Shown: piece after piece, positions 1-13,100 of the stretch | Position numbering within the stretch: the stretch's first letter is position 1 | Layout: the number at the start of each line of letters is the position of its first letter | From: Acidimicrobiaceae bacterium | GTDB lineage: Bacteria > Actinomycetota > Acidimicrobiia > Acidimicrobiales > Aldehydirespiratoraceae | Reading direction: 5' to 3' | Assembly: GCA_028820455.1 (NCBI GenBank) | Contig: JAPPJC010000016.1 | Span: 1 to 52,308, forward strand | DNA length: 52,308 nt | Notes under the pieces: model-generated | What the model saw: the letters and a program-made list of their open reading frames with translations, nothing else | Told to the model about the DNA's origin: nothing | Databases searched by the model: none | Made by a program: the position numbers and the translations under genes

Positions 1-28
1 ATCCAACACCAAAAAACCAACTCTCATA

Positions 29-41
29 CCCCCCCCCCCCC
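29..41. repeat. 13-base poly-C homopolymer
   Basis: Thirteen consecutive C residues on the + strand, outside any gene I can recognise. Tracts like this are prone to slipped-strand length change and to sequencing error. No promoter or start codon is close enough to suggest a phase-variable switch. Confidence 0.8.
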
Positions 42-299
42 GCGAACACTCGAACAATCAGACACTAAAAACCGCCGCCCAAACAAAGAGAAACCACAAG
101 TTCATTATACCGCTAAAACCATACGACAACCACTGAAAACACAACCTAAACAGGCTCTAAATACTGGACTAAAAAAAGTTGAATATCATCTCAATTCTCC
201 CGCAATCTCTGATAGTTCTGATAGAACAACCTGCGATCTAGTGCCATTTATCGACACTGAGCCTTAGCCAAACCTTAAGGGGGTGCTATACAATACTTC

Positions 300-321
300 A
301 AACCATCAATGGATGGTTTTT
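300..321 (+). terminator. Hairpin with T-run, possible terminator
   Basis: An 8-bp perfect stem (aaaccatc at 300-307, gatggttt at 312-319) closes a 4-nt loop and runs into five T on the + strand (317-321). The U-tract polarity fits a + strand transcript entering from the left edge. For the minus-strand ligA transcript the stem lies about 50 nt past the stop but lacks a U-tract, so it could at most be a weak bidirectional stop. The same 8-bp stem recurs ahead of murE at 46384-46407. Confidence 0.4.
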
Positions 322-372
322 GGCGTGACGAACTTTCCTTGCCAGCAAACCGGGCCATGGTATTCCTAAGTT

Positions 373-3030
<2,658 letters not shown>

Positions 3031-3212
3031 TCAACCAACCTGAATCCACAAGATTAAAACCTATAAACCTTCTCATACTTGCAGCATCGCCCTTCGCAAG
3101 CTTATGCAGGATTATTATTCAAGTTCGCATGGGTTTAGTTCATATTCAAGCCCAAAAAAGCTGCAAAAAATCAAAGACGCATCATGAAAAAATACAAAAA
3201 ACAGCTAGAAGA

Positions 3213-4259
3213 TCAAATAGGATTATAGCCGGATTGAACCACAATATGAGGTGGTGCATTTTGCACCGAATGATCCCAACCCTCGGTACTGGTATCTTGT
3301 CTGCCAATGATTACCACTGAATCAACATCCGAATCAGACCATGTAGGGCCCTTGTAAACTCCCCTTACCGGTGGAACATCACCATAATCACGACCATAGC
3401 CCACAATAACATGGCGTTCACCCACCAAGCTGCCATTGGTTGGGTCTAATGCCCACCAACCATGACCCGGTAAAGCTGCCATAATCCAAGCGTGAGTCTG
3501 CACATGTACCTCATCAAGTTCCCCACCAAGCCCGCCAAAGGTAGTATAGCCCAACTCCCCGGCTTCAGCTACCGAACCACTGACATCGGTTGAGCCAATA
3601 GCTGAGACATCTGTTAGCAAACTGCCTATGGGTTGAGTTTCATCAGCAGCGAATAGGTATCCCGATACGTAACAAGCCGGCACACCCACACTACGCAACA
3701 TGCCGATAGCCAGATGCGCAAAATCTTGGCATACCCCCGACCCACCTGCAAATAGTTCTGTGAGTGAAATGCCGATTTCGGTAGAATCTGGCACATAAAC
3801 AAGAGCATTGCGTGCTTCGTTGATCACTGCCACAACCATCTCCAATAACGAATTGGAATCTCGAGCAACTTCAGAGGCTTGCTTGACGAAAACATCATCA
3901 GGCGACCATTGAACATGAGCAGAGGGAATCAAAAATTCGTAATAATCAGAATAAAAATCAGGTTCCGATAAATCTTCAACTCGGATCGTGCTTTTTGGTG
4001 TAGGACGAGGCGATGTCTCTACTGCGGATTCTGCCAGAAGTTCAAGCTCAGTATGGGATGAGCGTATACCAAGATGATCAACTGACGTCCCCCAATAGTC
4101 GACCGCCTGCAATAAACGAACCGGCGGATTCGATCTCAATCTATAGTAAATAACTTTTTGGAAACGATTCTCACGAGGTTTCATGCGTATTTCGTTGTGA
4201 GATTCCTGTACTGCCTGCCCATAACGAAAGTGCATTTTATAGCGGATATCAAGTCGCAC
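3213..4259 (-). CDS. Transglutaminase-like cysteine protease-fold protein
   Basis: 348 residues with an N-terminal beta-rich region of the bacterial transglutaminase-N type and a C-terminal transglutaminase-like core. The catalytic triad is visible: Cys in GSGVCQDFAH, His in THAWI and Asp in ALDPTNG. The N-terminus (MRLDIRYKMHFRY) matches the usual start of this family. It begins 12 bp after the alpha-E gene and is clearly in one operon with it and the ATP-grasp gene. In such triads the protein is predicted to cleave or transfer amide bonds in peptides made by the ATP-grasp partner, but the substrate is unknown. There is no signal peptide, so it should be cytoplasmic. A Ser/Thr/Pro-rich patch follows residue 70. 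Family assignment is firm; cellular role is inference. Confidence 0.9.
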   Translation of the reverse strand: MRLDIRYKMHFRYGQAVQESHNEIRMKPRENRFQKVIYYRLRSNPPVRLLQAVDYWGTSVDHLGIRSSHTELELLAESAVETSPRPTPKSTIRVEDLSEPDFYSDYYEFLIPSAHVQWSPDDVFVKQASEVARDSNSLLEMVVAVINEARNALVYVPDSTEIGISLTELFAGGSGVCQDFAHLAIGMLRSVGVPACYVSGYLFAADETQPIGSLLTDVSAIGSTDVSGSVAEAGELGYTTFGGLGGELDEVHVQTHAWIMAALPGHGWWALDPTNGSLVGERHVIVGYGRDYGDVPPVRGVYKGPTWSDSDVDSVVIIGRQDTSTEGWDHSVQNAPPHIVVQSGYNPI

Positions 4260-4271
4260 TTGAACTACCTT

Positions 4272-5267
4272 TCATTTACCGGTTGTTTCATCATCATGAA
4301 TTTGTTGCCCAGGTCGAAAATACAGTGAACGCACAGCAGGAATGGAAGCCGATGGCTGCACGGCACGTAAAACATCCTCAGATAACCCTACCAGCTCGGC
4401 TTTTAAGTTTTGAAGGACTGCGACTGTTCCTTCTAGCTCGAGTTCGCTGACAATAGCACCAAACTCGAGTCGCGCCCGCACAAAACCGATATGACGGCAA
4501 GATTGTCGAAAAGCCGATGCAGCAACTCGAAGATTGTTAAGACATCTTTCAGCTTTTAGCAAAGACGACAAAACCGAACCAGGATATTCAGGAGCTGTCA
4601 ACAAAAACTTAACAGCTATCTCGGGGTCGGGGTTGTGTCCATGACGACGGCGATATACCTGAAGTGAGCAAGCAAGACGCAGTAGCCTAGTAAGGTCTGG
4701 CTTCCCTCGAGCATCGGATAGGCTTGTCTGCAATAAGCTCACAATAAAAATCGACCTCATAAGCATTCTGCCTATGACTATAAAAGAATGGCCTTCATCA
4801 CGACCCATAGCCTCACTGAGAACACCGTTCAAAGAAAAACAAAAACGGCGTACCAAAAGAAAAACATCGTGAAAATCTTGAAAAGTCATTGGAGAGCCAC
4901 AACGAACAGACATAAGCTGCAAATGAAGTGCGTTGGATTCCTCCCACAGCTCAATGGGTATGCGCTCACGAACTGTGCGCAAATTTTCTCGAACGAATTC
5001 AGCCATAGAAACGACCGAGCCTGCATTCGTAGGGTCGGACAGCAAAAAAGTCGCCACTTGGTGACTATTGGTCATTGCCCGGATTTCGGGGAGTTTTTCT
5101 TCTAAACCCAAAACTAGGACGATCTTTTCCAACTCTGTCATAGCTTCTGAAGTTTCGAGGTGGACAATCGACATGGATTCACATTCCAAGCAGCGGGCTG
5201 TCGTTTCAACTTTTTCAAGGTAACGGCCCACCCACAGCATGGACTCAGCATGTCGCGCTAAAATCAT
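4272..5267 (-). CDS. Alpha-E domain protein (DUF403)
   Basis: An all-helical protein of about 331 residues starting MILARHAESMLWVGRYLEKVETTARCLE, the characteristic opening of the alpha-E family (RxxxxxYWxxRYxERxE-like). I start it at the ATG at 5267 because family members begin here. A longer reading to 5390 would overlap the ATP-grasp gene and adds 41 residues with no family resemblance. It sits between a circularly permuted ATP-grasp gene (56 bp upstream) and a transglutaminase-like gene (12 bp downstream), the standard three-gene arrangement. Alpha-E proteins have no established biochemical activity. Their constant association suggests a scaffold or specificity subunit for peptide-bond synthesis. 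Confidence 0.9.
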   Translation of the reverse strand: MILARHAESMLWVGRYLEKVETTARCLECESMSIVHLETSEAMTELEKIVLVLGLEEKLPEIRAMTNSHQVATFLLSDPTNAGSVVSMAEFVRENLRTVRERIPIELWEESNALHLQLMSVRCGSPMTFQDFHDVFLLVRRFCFSLNGVLSEAMGRDEGHSFIVIGRMLMRSIFIVSLLQTSLSDARGKPDLTRLLRLACSLQVYRRRHGHNPDPEIAVKFLLTAPEYPGSVLSSLLKAERCLNNLRVAASAFRQSCRHIGFVRARLEFGAIVSELELEGTVAVLQNLKAELVGLSEDVLRAVQPSASIPAVRSLYFRPGQQIHDDETTGK

Positions 5268-5322
5268 TCTTACTCTTCTTACTACTTCCTGAGTTTTGGT
5301 TTGTCCTATCAGACCTCGTGCC

Positions 5323-6840
5323 TTATCGAGTCTTGTGTTGAACCTTTTCGGGTGTCTCCGAAGCCAACACCCAAGTATCCTTGGAGCCACCTCCTTGAGA
5401 AGAATTAACGATCAAAGATCCTTTGCGAAGCGCAACTCGGGTCAAACCTCCTGGAAACACTTCAGTTCTCTCACCGGTCAGCACAAAAGGGCGTAGATCG
5501 ATATGACGCGATTCCAGCCGCTCACCCGTAAGAGTTGGAAGACTGGACAACTCTACCAAATCCTGTACTATCCAATTACGTGGTTCGGCTTCAATAGCAG
5601 CACGGGCTTTCTTGAGCTGCTGCTCGGTTGCATGTGGGCCAATCAGCACTCCATATCCTCCCGATTCGGCCACCGGCTTGACAACCAACCCATCCAGCCG
5701 TTCAATAGCTTCCTCATAATGATCAGGTTCGTACATCCTGTAGGTTTTCACATTATCGATGATGGGCTTCTCCCCAAGATAATATTCAATCAAATCAGGT
5801 ACATAGGTATACACGGCCTTATCATCCGCGACGCCATTGCCTATCGAATTACAAATCGTTACCGTTCCAGCTCTTACAGCCCCTAAAAGACCAGGAACAC
5901 CTAAAACAGAATCAGGCCGAAAGGCTACAGGATCAAGGTAATCATCATCCACGCGACGATAAATCACATCTACAGGAACAAGGCCTTCGATAGTGCGCGC
6001 ATGAACTGTGTGATCATCCACCATCAGATCTCTACCCTCTACCAACTCCACACCCATTAATCGAGCTAAAAAGACATGCTCGGCATACGCTGAATTGAAA
6101 ATACCTGGAGTCAGTACAACGATGTGGGGCGAGTCAACACCTGCTGGCGTCATAGACTCAAGCATGTTACGCATCATTTTGCCGAACTGTTCAACAGGCT
6201 TTACCGTGTAATGATTGAAAAGACGCGGGAAAGCTTTAGCCATGGCAGCTCTATTCTCCACTACGTAAGAGATTCCACTGGGATTGCGTAAGTTGTCTTC
6301 CAATATCCGATACTTGCCATCACGATCACGAACGAGGTCGATCCCAGCAATATTGCAATGGGCTCCATGTGTTGGACTAATACCAGAAGCACTACGCTGG
6401 AAGCCTTCAGAAGATGTAATCATCCACCTAGGGACAACACCATCACCTATTACGTTGGAATCACCCGAGTAGATATCAGCTAAAAAATAATTCAAAGCCT
6501 TTATTCTCTGCGATAAACCTTTTTCAAGCTTGCCCCATTCAACGGCAGATATAAGCCTTGGAAACAAATCCATAAGCCAAACCCGCTCAGTCCCTTCTTC
6601 GTCATCATATACATTGAAAGTTATTCCTTGACGACGAAACTCTTCATCAACAAGTCTTTCCAGCCGGTTTATTTCGGATACATCCAATGCGGTAAAGCAC
6701 TCAACTATGCGCTGATATAGAGCACGCACCGAACCGTCAGGCAGAAAAGTCTCATCGAAGTTCTTACCAGGATTATAATCCGCAAGCAAAACACCTAACG
6801 AATCCAGTAGAAGCGAATCAGAAAATTGATCAGTGGTCAC
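5323..6840 (-). CDS. Circularly permuted ATP-grasp protein (type 2)
   Basis: 505 residues of the circularly permuted ATP-grasp family (old DUF404/DUF407). Landmarks are the N-terminal QRIKALNYFLADIYSG segment, the GIDLVRDRDGKYRILEDNLRNPSG core (Mg/ATP ligands), and the C-terminal VVKPVAESGGYGV glycine-rich ATP loop, which in normal ATP-grasps comes first. The family is predicted to ligate a carboxylate to an amine using ATP, forming peptide-like bonds. It is the first gene of an operon with alpha-E and transglutaminase-like genes. The start is GTG at 6840 with GAGGG a few bases upstream. An ATG 10 bases further upstream is out of frame. Substrate unknown; the family call is secure. Confidence 0.92.
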   Translation of the reverse strand: MTTDQFSDSLLLDSLGVLLADYNPGKNFDETFLPDGSVRALYQRIVECFTALDVSEINRLERLVDEEFRRQGITFNVYDDEEGTERVWLMDLFPRLISAVEWGKLEKGLSQRIKALNYFLADIYSGDSNVIGDGVVPRWMITSSEGFQRSASGISPTHGAHCNIAGIDLVRDRDGKYRILEDNLRNPSGISYVVENRAAMAKAFPRLFNHYTVKPVEQFGKMMRNMLESMTPAGVDSPHIVVLTPGIFNSAYAEHVFLARLMGVELVEGRDLMVDDHTVHARTIEGLVPVDVIYRRVDDDYLDPVAFRPDSVLGVPGLLGAVRAGTVTICNSIGNGVADDKAVYTYVPDLIEYYLGEKPIIDNVKTYRMYEPDHYEEAIERLDGLVVKPVAESGGYGVLIGPHATEQQLKKARAAIEAEPRNWIVQDLVELSSLPTLTGERLESRHIDLRPFVLTGERTEVFPGGLTRVALRKGSLIVNSSQGGGSKDTWVLASETPEKVQHKTR

Positions 6841-6949
6841 AGTCCCTCATTCTACACTGAATTAGCGCATTCAGGATTCAAACATAGCAAAATGCTGTGA
6901 AGAGACAGCATTCAACGTGGTCTTCTGCTTGTCAATGAGGTTTTGTCAG

Positions 6950-8179
6950 TCAGCTTGCGTCTGAAAAGCCGAGGACTGGATCGATGAACTCGTTCGTGTA
7001 TAAATCTTCCACTGAAAAGTTGTCTGGCAGCTTGTCAATGATTTCTGACTGCAGAATAGCATCAACCACACCTTGGATACGACTAGCGTCTAGATTGCCC
7101 ACTATGGAGTCGGAGCCATTACCTACCAATTGGAGTTCCTTTAAAGCTTGTACAGAAAAATCAGCAAGTTCAGGTTGATATTTCCAGAAACTCTCAAATC
7201 GCTCAACAGCGTCAACAATCATTTCATTAGTTCGATCCGGTGAGGTGACATATGAAATCACAGACTGTTGCATTATCGGTACTACCCTCCTCAGGCAAGG
7301 CGTTAATGTTTCAAGTGCATCCTCGCGAACACTTATTGTTTGAGAATAGCTTTCAAACCCAGCATCATGCAACAACTGGTATGCAACCGGGCGCCCCCAC
7401 TCCTCATGAATATGTTCGTAGGTATACACCTCAGAAGACGCAAAACCTTGTTGTGCTATACTACCATCTTCTGCAATAAATCGAGCTGGAGAACCATCAT
7501 ATGATCGGTCGACTTGATCAACAGACCAAATTCCTTTCGCTATGAACACATCGGGGTATAAGGAAGATGAGAATACGTTGATAGTGACACCGGCATCTCC
7601 AAGTTCTGCAAGAGTTTGCACTTCAGGATACGTCTCAGGATCCCACATAATGATCTGCGGATTCTTCTCCAATGGTGCCAACACCGACACCAGCGGAGTG
7701 TCAGCCCAACGTAAAAGCTGAGAAGCGGTATTGGCGTGTCCTAGATGGATAGAATCGTCGATATACATGTGGGTTGCCACCGGAAGATTGCCAATAGCCG
7801 GACCACCACTACGAATCTCAAAGTTTATGCCAAGGTCGACTCCGTTGAGCTGCATAGATCCACTGACCATTTTACTATCGACATCCACAGTGTAATCATC
7901 GCCGATCAGATGGTATAGGGCACCATACTCAGACTCGGGAAACCAGTCTGTTTGCATCACAAGAGGATTAGGACATACTTCTGCAAGCTCACCTTCTCGA
8001 GCCAATAAAGTAGCTCTACCACCACCTCTTTTGACTGTCTCGTCACTATCTTGAGCACCGCTATCATCGATGTTGCCGTCGTTGTCCGTGATTGCATCAT
8101 CATCGCCACAGGCGACCATAATCAAGCCAAAAGTCAGCAGTGTGATTAAACAACAAACCAGTGTCCTATCGTTAGTCAT
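6950..8179 (-). CDS. ABC transporter substrate-binding lipoprotein (NMT1/SsuA-like)
   Basis: About 409 residues. I use the ATG at 8179 (preceded by AGAGGA, 7-nt spacing) rather than the GTG at 8194. The signal peptide ends in lipobox MVAC with C24, followed by an acidic GDDD linker, so it should be lipid-anchored outside the membrane after Lgt/LspA processing. The mature part has the type II periplasmic-binding fold of the nitrate/sulfonate/thiamine-precursor group (QTDWFPESEYGALYHL, then SGGPAIGNLP). It is the last gene of an importer operon with the permease (8366-9211) and ATPase (9285-10061). The ligand cannot be named: the motifs fit an NMT1/Tau-type receptor, and I found no riboswitch pointing to thiamine. 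Confidence 0.8.
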   Translation of the reverse strand: MTNDRTLVCCLITLLTFGLIMVACGDDDAITDNDGNIDDSGAQDSDETVKRGGGRATLLAREGELAEVCPNPLVMQTDWFPESEYGALYHLIGDDYTVDVDSKMVSGSMQLNGVDLGINFEIRSGGPAIGNLPVATHMYIDDSIHLGHANTASQLLRWADTPLVSVLAPLEKNPQIIMWDPETYPEVQTLAELGDAGVTINVFSSSLYPDVFIAKGIWSVDQVDRSYDGSPARFIAEDGSIAQQGFASSEVYTYEHIHEEWGRPVAYQLLHDAGFESYSQTISVREDALETLTPCLRRVVPIMQQSVISYVTSPDRTNEMIVDAVERFESFWKYQPELADFSVQALKELQLVGNGSDSIVGNLDASRIQGVVDAILQSEIIDKLPDNFSVEDLYTNEFIDPVLGFSDAS

Positions 8180-8298
8180 GTATGATCCTCTCACAGTTTT
8201 ATCCGAATTAAGTTATAAGGTGCTACAAGAACAAAGACCGTTGCACACAAACCAACACACTATCATGATATCCTACCGCAGAGGTTTGCTTAGATGTC

Positions 8299-8326
8299 TT
8301 TGAGGTATTCCATTTGAGGTATTCCA
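8299..8326. repeat. Tandem 14-bp repeat (2 copies)
   Basis: Two exact head-to-tail copies of tttgaggtattcca at 8299-8312 and 8313-8326. A degenerate fragment (aaagcattcca) follows about 15 bp later. They lie in the 186-bp gap between the permease and receptor genes. On the coding strand they fall in the receptor leader. Function unknown; they could adjust expression between permease and receptor. Confidence 0.7.
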
Positions 8327-8365
8327 CTGTAATGGTACTCAAAGCATTCCATGGTTTGACTTTTC

Positions 8366-9211
8366 TTAGGCTGCCTCATACCATTTGCCGATAACGATCT
8401 TGCGAAGCAGCCCGAAACTCCAAAACACCACGATACCCAGAATCGAAGACACGATTATAGTTGCTAGTAGCTCTTCACCTTGAACGTTATTGACATATCG
8501 GCGGAGAAGCTGCCCTAAACCAGCAGGACCCTGTCCGAAAAAAAAGTCCCCTACTATCGCGCCTACCACTGATAAACCTGCTGAAATGCGAAACCCGGCA
8601 AACATTGCCGGCAAAGCTGCGGGAAACATAAGCTTTTGAAGCCGTGTTAAGCGTCCTGCGTTATGTAAAGTGAACATGTCATGCATTTCCGGCTCAGCGG
8701 ATTGTAAGCCCAGCAAAGTGTTGACAACAATAGGAAACAAAGAAATGACAACGCAAACGATAACTCTAGAGAATTGGCCGTAACCCCACCAAAACCCTAT
8801 TAGTGGAACCATAGCGAGTATCGGAATTGCCTGAAGCGTAACCATATAAGGGAACACAGCCCTCTCCACCAGTTTGGATTGACTCATTGCCATTGCCAGC
8901 AGGCAACCGATAACGATGGAAATAAGCAAACCCATAAGGGACACGCGTCCAGTCCACCACAATCCTTTCAATATTCTTGAAAAGTTATCCCAGTCGAAAA
9001 AACCAACTTGTAATACCTCATGCAGAGGACTCAGAAGGAAACGGCGTTTTTCATCCAAAACCAAATACGCAATTGCATACCAGACAATAAGAAAGCAAAC
9101 ACCGAACACTAGCGGGGGCAATGTCAGCCTGGCTAATCGTCGACCTCTGGACAGTTGTTTAAAGTCGATTAAACGTTCCTTGTCAGCCAACTGATCAACT
9201 TGTGCGGTCAT
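8366..9211 (-). CDS. ABC transporter permease (NitT/TauT type)
   Basis: 281 residues with about six hydrophobic segments and the EAA-type cytoplasmic loop (MFTLHNAGRLTRLQKLMFPAALP). That loop couples the permease to the ATPase, and its form is typical of SsuC/TauC/ThiX-like permeases. The start is ATG at 9211. The N-terminal 35 residues are charged and cytoplasmic. It stands between the ATPase gene (73 bp upstream) and the receptor gene on the same strand, giving a complete single-permease importer that presumably works as a homodimer. The family is confident, the cargo is not. Confidence 0.88.
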   Translation of the reverse strand: MTAQVDQLADKERLIDFKQLSRGRRLARLTLPPLVFGVCFLIVWYAIAYLVLDEKRRFLLSPLHEVLQVGFFDWDNFSRILKGLWWTGRVSLMGLLISIVIGCLLAMAMSQSKLVERAVFPYMVTLQAIPILAMVPLIGFWWGYGQFSRVIVCVVISLFPIVVNTLLGLQSAEPEMHDMFTLHNAGRLTRLQKLMFPAALPAMFAGFRISAGLSVVGAIVGDFFFGQGPAGLGQLLRRYVNNVQGEELLATIIVSSILGIVVFWSFGLLRKIVIGKWYEAA

Positions 9212-9284
9212 AACTACTTGTGACTAGCGTATACCTGTGAATTGGGGCGGTAATGTCTCGGCCAAACGATTGACTAGTCTCTGA

Positions 9285-10061
9285 TTATGATGCTCTCAGC
9301 ACCTGCGACACACTTTTGCTTAAACTTACGAATTCAGAGCTGAAGCGCAAACCATGTTCGCGTGGATATTCAAACGGGATATCAAAACTGGCAATTATCG
9401 CCCCAGGTGAAGCGGACATAACATGTACCTTAGAGCTCATGAAGACAGCCTCAGTAATCGAGTGGGTAACAAAAAGTCCGGCAAATCCTTCCGAAAGGAA
9501 CAACGACTGAGTTTCTTCATTGAGACGATCTCGTAATACCTCATCTACTGCTCCGAAAGGCTCATCAAATAGCAGTACAGGAGGTTTTAACGTCAATGTG
9601 CGAGCTAGCGATACGCGCATCTTCATGCCACCGGATAGTGTTTTCGGATAGTAGTGCTCAAAACCGGAAAGCCCGACCAATTGAATGGCATCAGCGGTAA
9701 GAGCTTGCCGCTCTCGTGCTTCTATTCCATGAAGCTCAGTGAATAACCGCACATTTTGGGCAACTGTTCGCCAAGGTAAGAGAGTGGGATCTTGAAAGAC
9801 GTAGCCAATGTGTTCGCTGTGTGATTCCACCGTCCCGAATGTGGGCTCCAACAAGCCGGAAACAATGCGTAGCAAAGTTGATTTCCCACAACCCGAAGGC
9901 CCCACCAAACTCACGAACTCGCCTGGATTTACCACAAACGACACATCGCGTAGCACTTCTTTGCCATTAGGAAAAACCTTCCCAACGTCGTCAAGTATTA
10001 TACTATTCTGCAATACCTTACTCTCAATTATTCGAGACTCTTGGAAAGGCTTTGGCTGCAC
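9285..10061 (-). CDS. ABC transporter ATP-binding protein (NitT/TauT type)
   Basis: 258 residues with every ABC motif intact: Walker A GPSGCGKST, Q-loop YVFQDPTLLPW, signature LSGGMKMRVSLART, Walker B VLLFDEPFGAVDE and the H-loop in FVTHSITEA. It powers the permease at 8366-9211 and is the first gene of this importer operon. The start I use is GTG at 10061. A TTG 16 codons later is possible, since the N-terminal tail is not conserved in the family. It follows the M16 protease gene by 86 bp on the same strand, so read-through from that gene is possible. Confidence 0.9.
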   Translation of the reverse strand: MQPKPFQESRIIESKVLQNSIILDDVGKVFPNGKEVLRDVSFVVNPGEFVSLVGPSGCGKSTLLRIVSGLLEPTFGTVESHSEHIGYVFQDPTLLPWRTVAQNVRLFTELHGIEARERQALTADAIQLVGLSGFEHYYPKTLSGGMKMRVSLARTLTLKPPVLLFDEPFGAVDEVLRDRLNEETQSLFLSEGFAGLFVTHSITEAVFMSSKVHVMSASPGAIIASFDIPFEYPREHGLRFSSEFVSLSKSVSQVLRAS

Positions 10062-10147
10062 AAACTCTTTGAGTTGCAGAATTGCCGGGCACGGGCTCCC
10101 AGAAGGCTTTCAACCACACATCAGTGGATCCCATCAGAAGTACTGCA

Positions 10148-13100
10148 TCAAGCGGGTAATCCAAAGACTTCGATTCTTTGGCCTGACGCATACAAATCTG
10201 CAGCCAAAGCTCGAACATCCTCAACAGTTAAACTCTGCAAGGTCAGTAGCTTACGACTCGGGGTTGGAAGCTCCGAATCTCCAAGCTGGCGTCGCAAATC
10301 CAGAACGCCCAAAAGATCCTCATTGCTCACTAATAGATAGTTGTCTGCTACAACGCTTTTTGCTTGTTCAAAGTTGGATGATGTGGGCCCCGTATCGGCA
10401 ATCTCTGTTATCACAGAAATGATCTGATCGTAGATTTCCTGCAAAGACTCCGCACCGCCTGATGATATGAACTCTGAACCAACATAGAATTCAGGTTCTA
10501 CAACAGTGTCCAAGCGTGGGGTGATTACAAGTTCTGCTGAAACCCTGTAGGAATCACCTAGCTGTTCACGCACCCTCAAAAAGAGCTGCTCGCCCAGCAA
10601 GCTTTCAAGTACATCCACTGTAACCACAAGCTTCGCTGTGTATTCCATCAGCTTGTCATAATTGATGCGAACGTGAGCTTCAGCGGGATTAGCCAAATGC
10701 ACCTCTTGGCGAACAACGTCGTCAGGATGCGGTGAACGTCGATCGATATAAGTGTCAACTTCACCCGCAGGAAGAGTAGCAATATAACGGGCAGCTAAAT
10801 CAGCTACTGTCGCTTCATCGGTGTCTCCCACAAGCATAACTATAAGATCACCATCCACACCATCAAAGTAGCTTTGGTAGGTCTCCAACAAGGATTCTGG
10901 GGTGGAGTTGTTGATTTGATCCTCTGAAGGCAGGAGCTGATACCAGGGGTTTCCAGGGTTGCGGGCTTCTATATGTGCAAAAAAAGTAGCTGAAAGTCCG
11001 TTGGATCGAGCGTAAACATTTCTTTCTCTAGCGTTGTTTATCGCTCGAGACAAACCCGCCTGCCTCACCCTAGGCTGAGTGTGATATAAGTGTAGAAGAG
11101 CGAAAAGATCTTCAAGGTCTTCTGAAGAGGAACGGCCTACCATACTTTCGGTGGTGCTGTTGACCCATGGACCGACTACTGCTGTGGAGCCTTCAAGATA
11201 ATTGGCAAGCTGCCAGGCAGAGAGGTCGCCCAAGCCACTTCCGGCTACCGCTTCCACGGCTACTCTACTCAATCCCGCTTCGCCGGGTTGTGTGTTGAAA
11301 TAACCACCTAAAGATGTTGCGCGAACATTTACTAGGTTTTCAGCAATTTTAGACTGGGTGAATATTACTTTGGCTCCGTTCTCGAACTGCCATTCGTAAG
11401 TACTGTAATTACCGAACAGGTCGAGAACTTGCGATGACACCGGTTGCAAAGGAGCGGGAGCGGTCATGAGAGTGTCAACCGGTTGTTCGGGAGGTAGTTT
11501 CTTGCGCGGTTGAACTGCTTCAACAGCTTTTGCGATGTCCTCCTCATTGGGAACATCCAGCTCATTTTCTCCGTAAGGCACAATAATCGGCTCTGCATGA
11601 GTCCAAAACCATTGCCAGTGTTCACTCAAATCAGCAACAGCAAGTTCTTCAACCTGAGTTTCAAACCAATCGAGACGCTCTTGGGGTGTGCCCAAGAAAT
11701 TTCCTTTGATGAAATGCTCCGTATAAGAATTGGCATACGTATAGTCTTGCTGTGTAGGTTCGGCTCTGATGGCAGAATTCAAGGTAGTCCTCAAAGCTTC
11801 AACAGCTGTATCCAGCTCCTGTTGTGTAAAGCCGAACTCCGCTGCTCCTTCCAATATCGACATTATGTCGGTGAGACCTCGGGTTAGATCGACTCCACCA
11901 AAATTCATACCGAAAAAACGCAAAGCATTGGCATAGAAAAACTGGGTAAGGTAAGGAGCAGATATTTGGACTGTCAAACGACCTGCGTTGAACTCTTCAT
12001 ACAAACGATTGGCAAGCATGCGGATAATAAGATTTTCTACGAGGTACTGATACTCGCCACCAGCTGTTCCAGCAGGCCATACTGGAGCCCTCCAGTCGAG
12101 TGAAACACGAACCGGGCCTGATTCTTCGATCACCAACGATTCAATAACCGGCTCCGGATTGATTTCAGCTGTGAACTCATCTATTTCAGCAGTTGTCCAA
12201 CCATGAACAGCAGTGTCTTCTGTGGTGTCTGACCTGTTAGGAGCTTCTGAGCTCGAAAAAGTGGGACTGTTGTCTTCCAGATCACCGAAATGGTCACGAA
12301 CCAGTTGTTCCAGCAAAGAGACCGGAATGTCACCCACAGCGACTACTGCCATATTGGATGGCTGGTACCAGGTGTTGTAAAACTCACGTAGAGTTGCACT
12401 GTCCATGGATTCAATCGACTCCAGTGTACCTATCGTGTGTTTACCCTCATAGGGAGTGCCTGATGCATAAAGTTCATTGATTGATCTGGCAACCTGACTG
12501 CTACTAAATTCTGCTGCGAATCTATACTCATCACGAATAATGCCGAGTTCTGCTTCCACGTCTTCAGGATTAAGCGAAGCAGCCGACATGAATTGGCCCA
12601 AAATGTCAAACAACTGTTCCACCTCTGCGGAAGCGGTGTAGGTAGGGGGATCATCCGCTGTCTCATCCGCTGTTTCTGCTTGACTGGTTTCGTAGAGCTG
12701 CGCATCCAGCAACACTAGCCTGTAAACTGTTGAATCTTGAGATGTACTGGCGTTCACATCCGGACCCACCTGAATTCCAAGATCACGCAAAGCTTCCAAA
12801 AGCTCATTACCAGGGTACTTTTCTGTGCCGTTAAACAACATATGCTCCAAATAGTGTGCTACCCCTTCAGCTCCGTTCGGGTCGTTACGCGCACCAGCTT
12901 TCACTACTAAACGCAATTCAAGCTGACTTCCGGGGGAATCGTTAGAACGCAAATAGTAAGACAGTCCGTTATCCAATCTGCCTCTCGAGAGCTGATCATC
13001 GATTGGGAGTGGCGTAAGATCCACATTGAAGGCTGGATCATTTTCAGGATCCAGGTTTGTTTCACCAAGATCTTGTTGCTCTTCCGCCGATGTGTCAACG

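Larger units (their letters stand above)
1..372. other. Gene-free stretch downstream of ligA
   Basis: I see no credible coding region on either strand. The stretch holds a run of 13 consecutive C (29-41), A/T-rich patches, and a perfect small hairpin at 300-319. The ligase stop codon (TAA on the minus strand) is at 373-375, so most of this is 3' flank of ligA. Any gene on the far side lies outside the window. Confidence 0.6.

Noticed and set aside
8180-8365. TPP or other riboswitch ahead of the transporter receptor
   Set aside because: None of the conserved TPP core segments is present on the coding strand.
10041-10422. Two + strand open frames opposite the M16 and ATPase genes
   Set aside because: They lie antisense to well-conserved proteins, have no ribosome site and no recognisable family.
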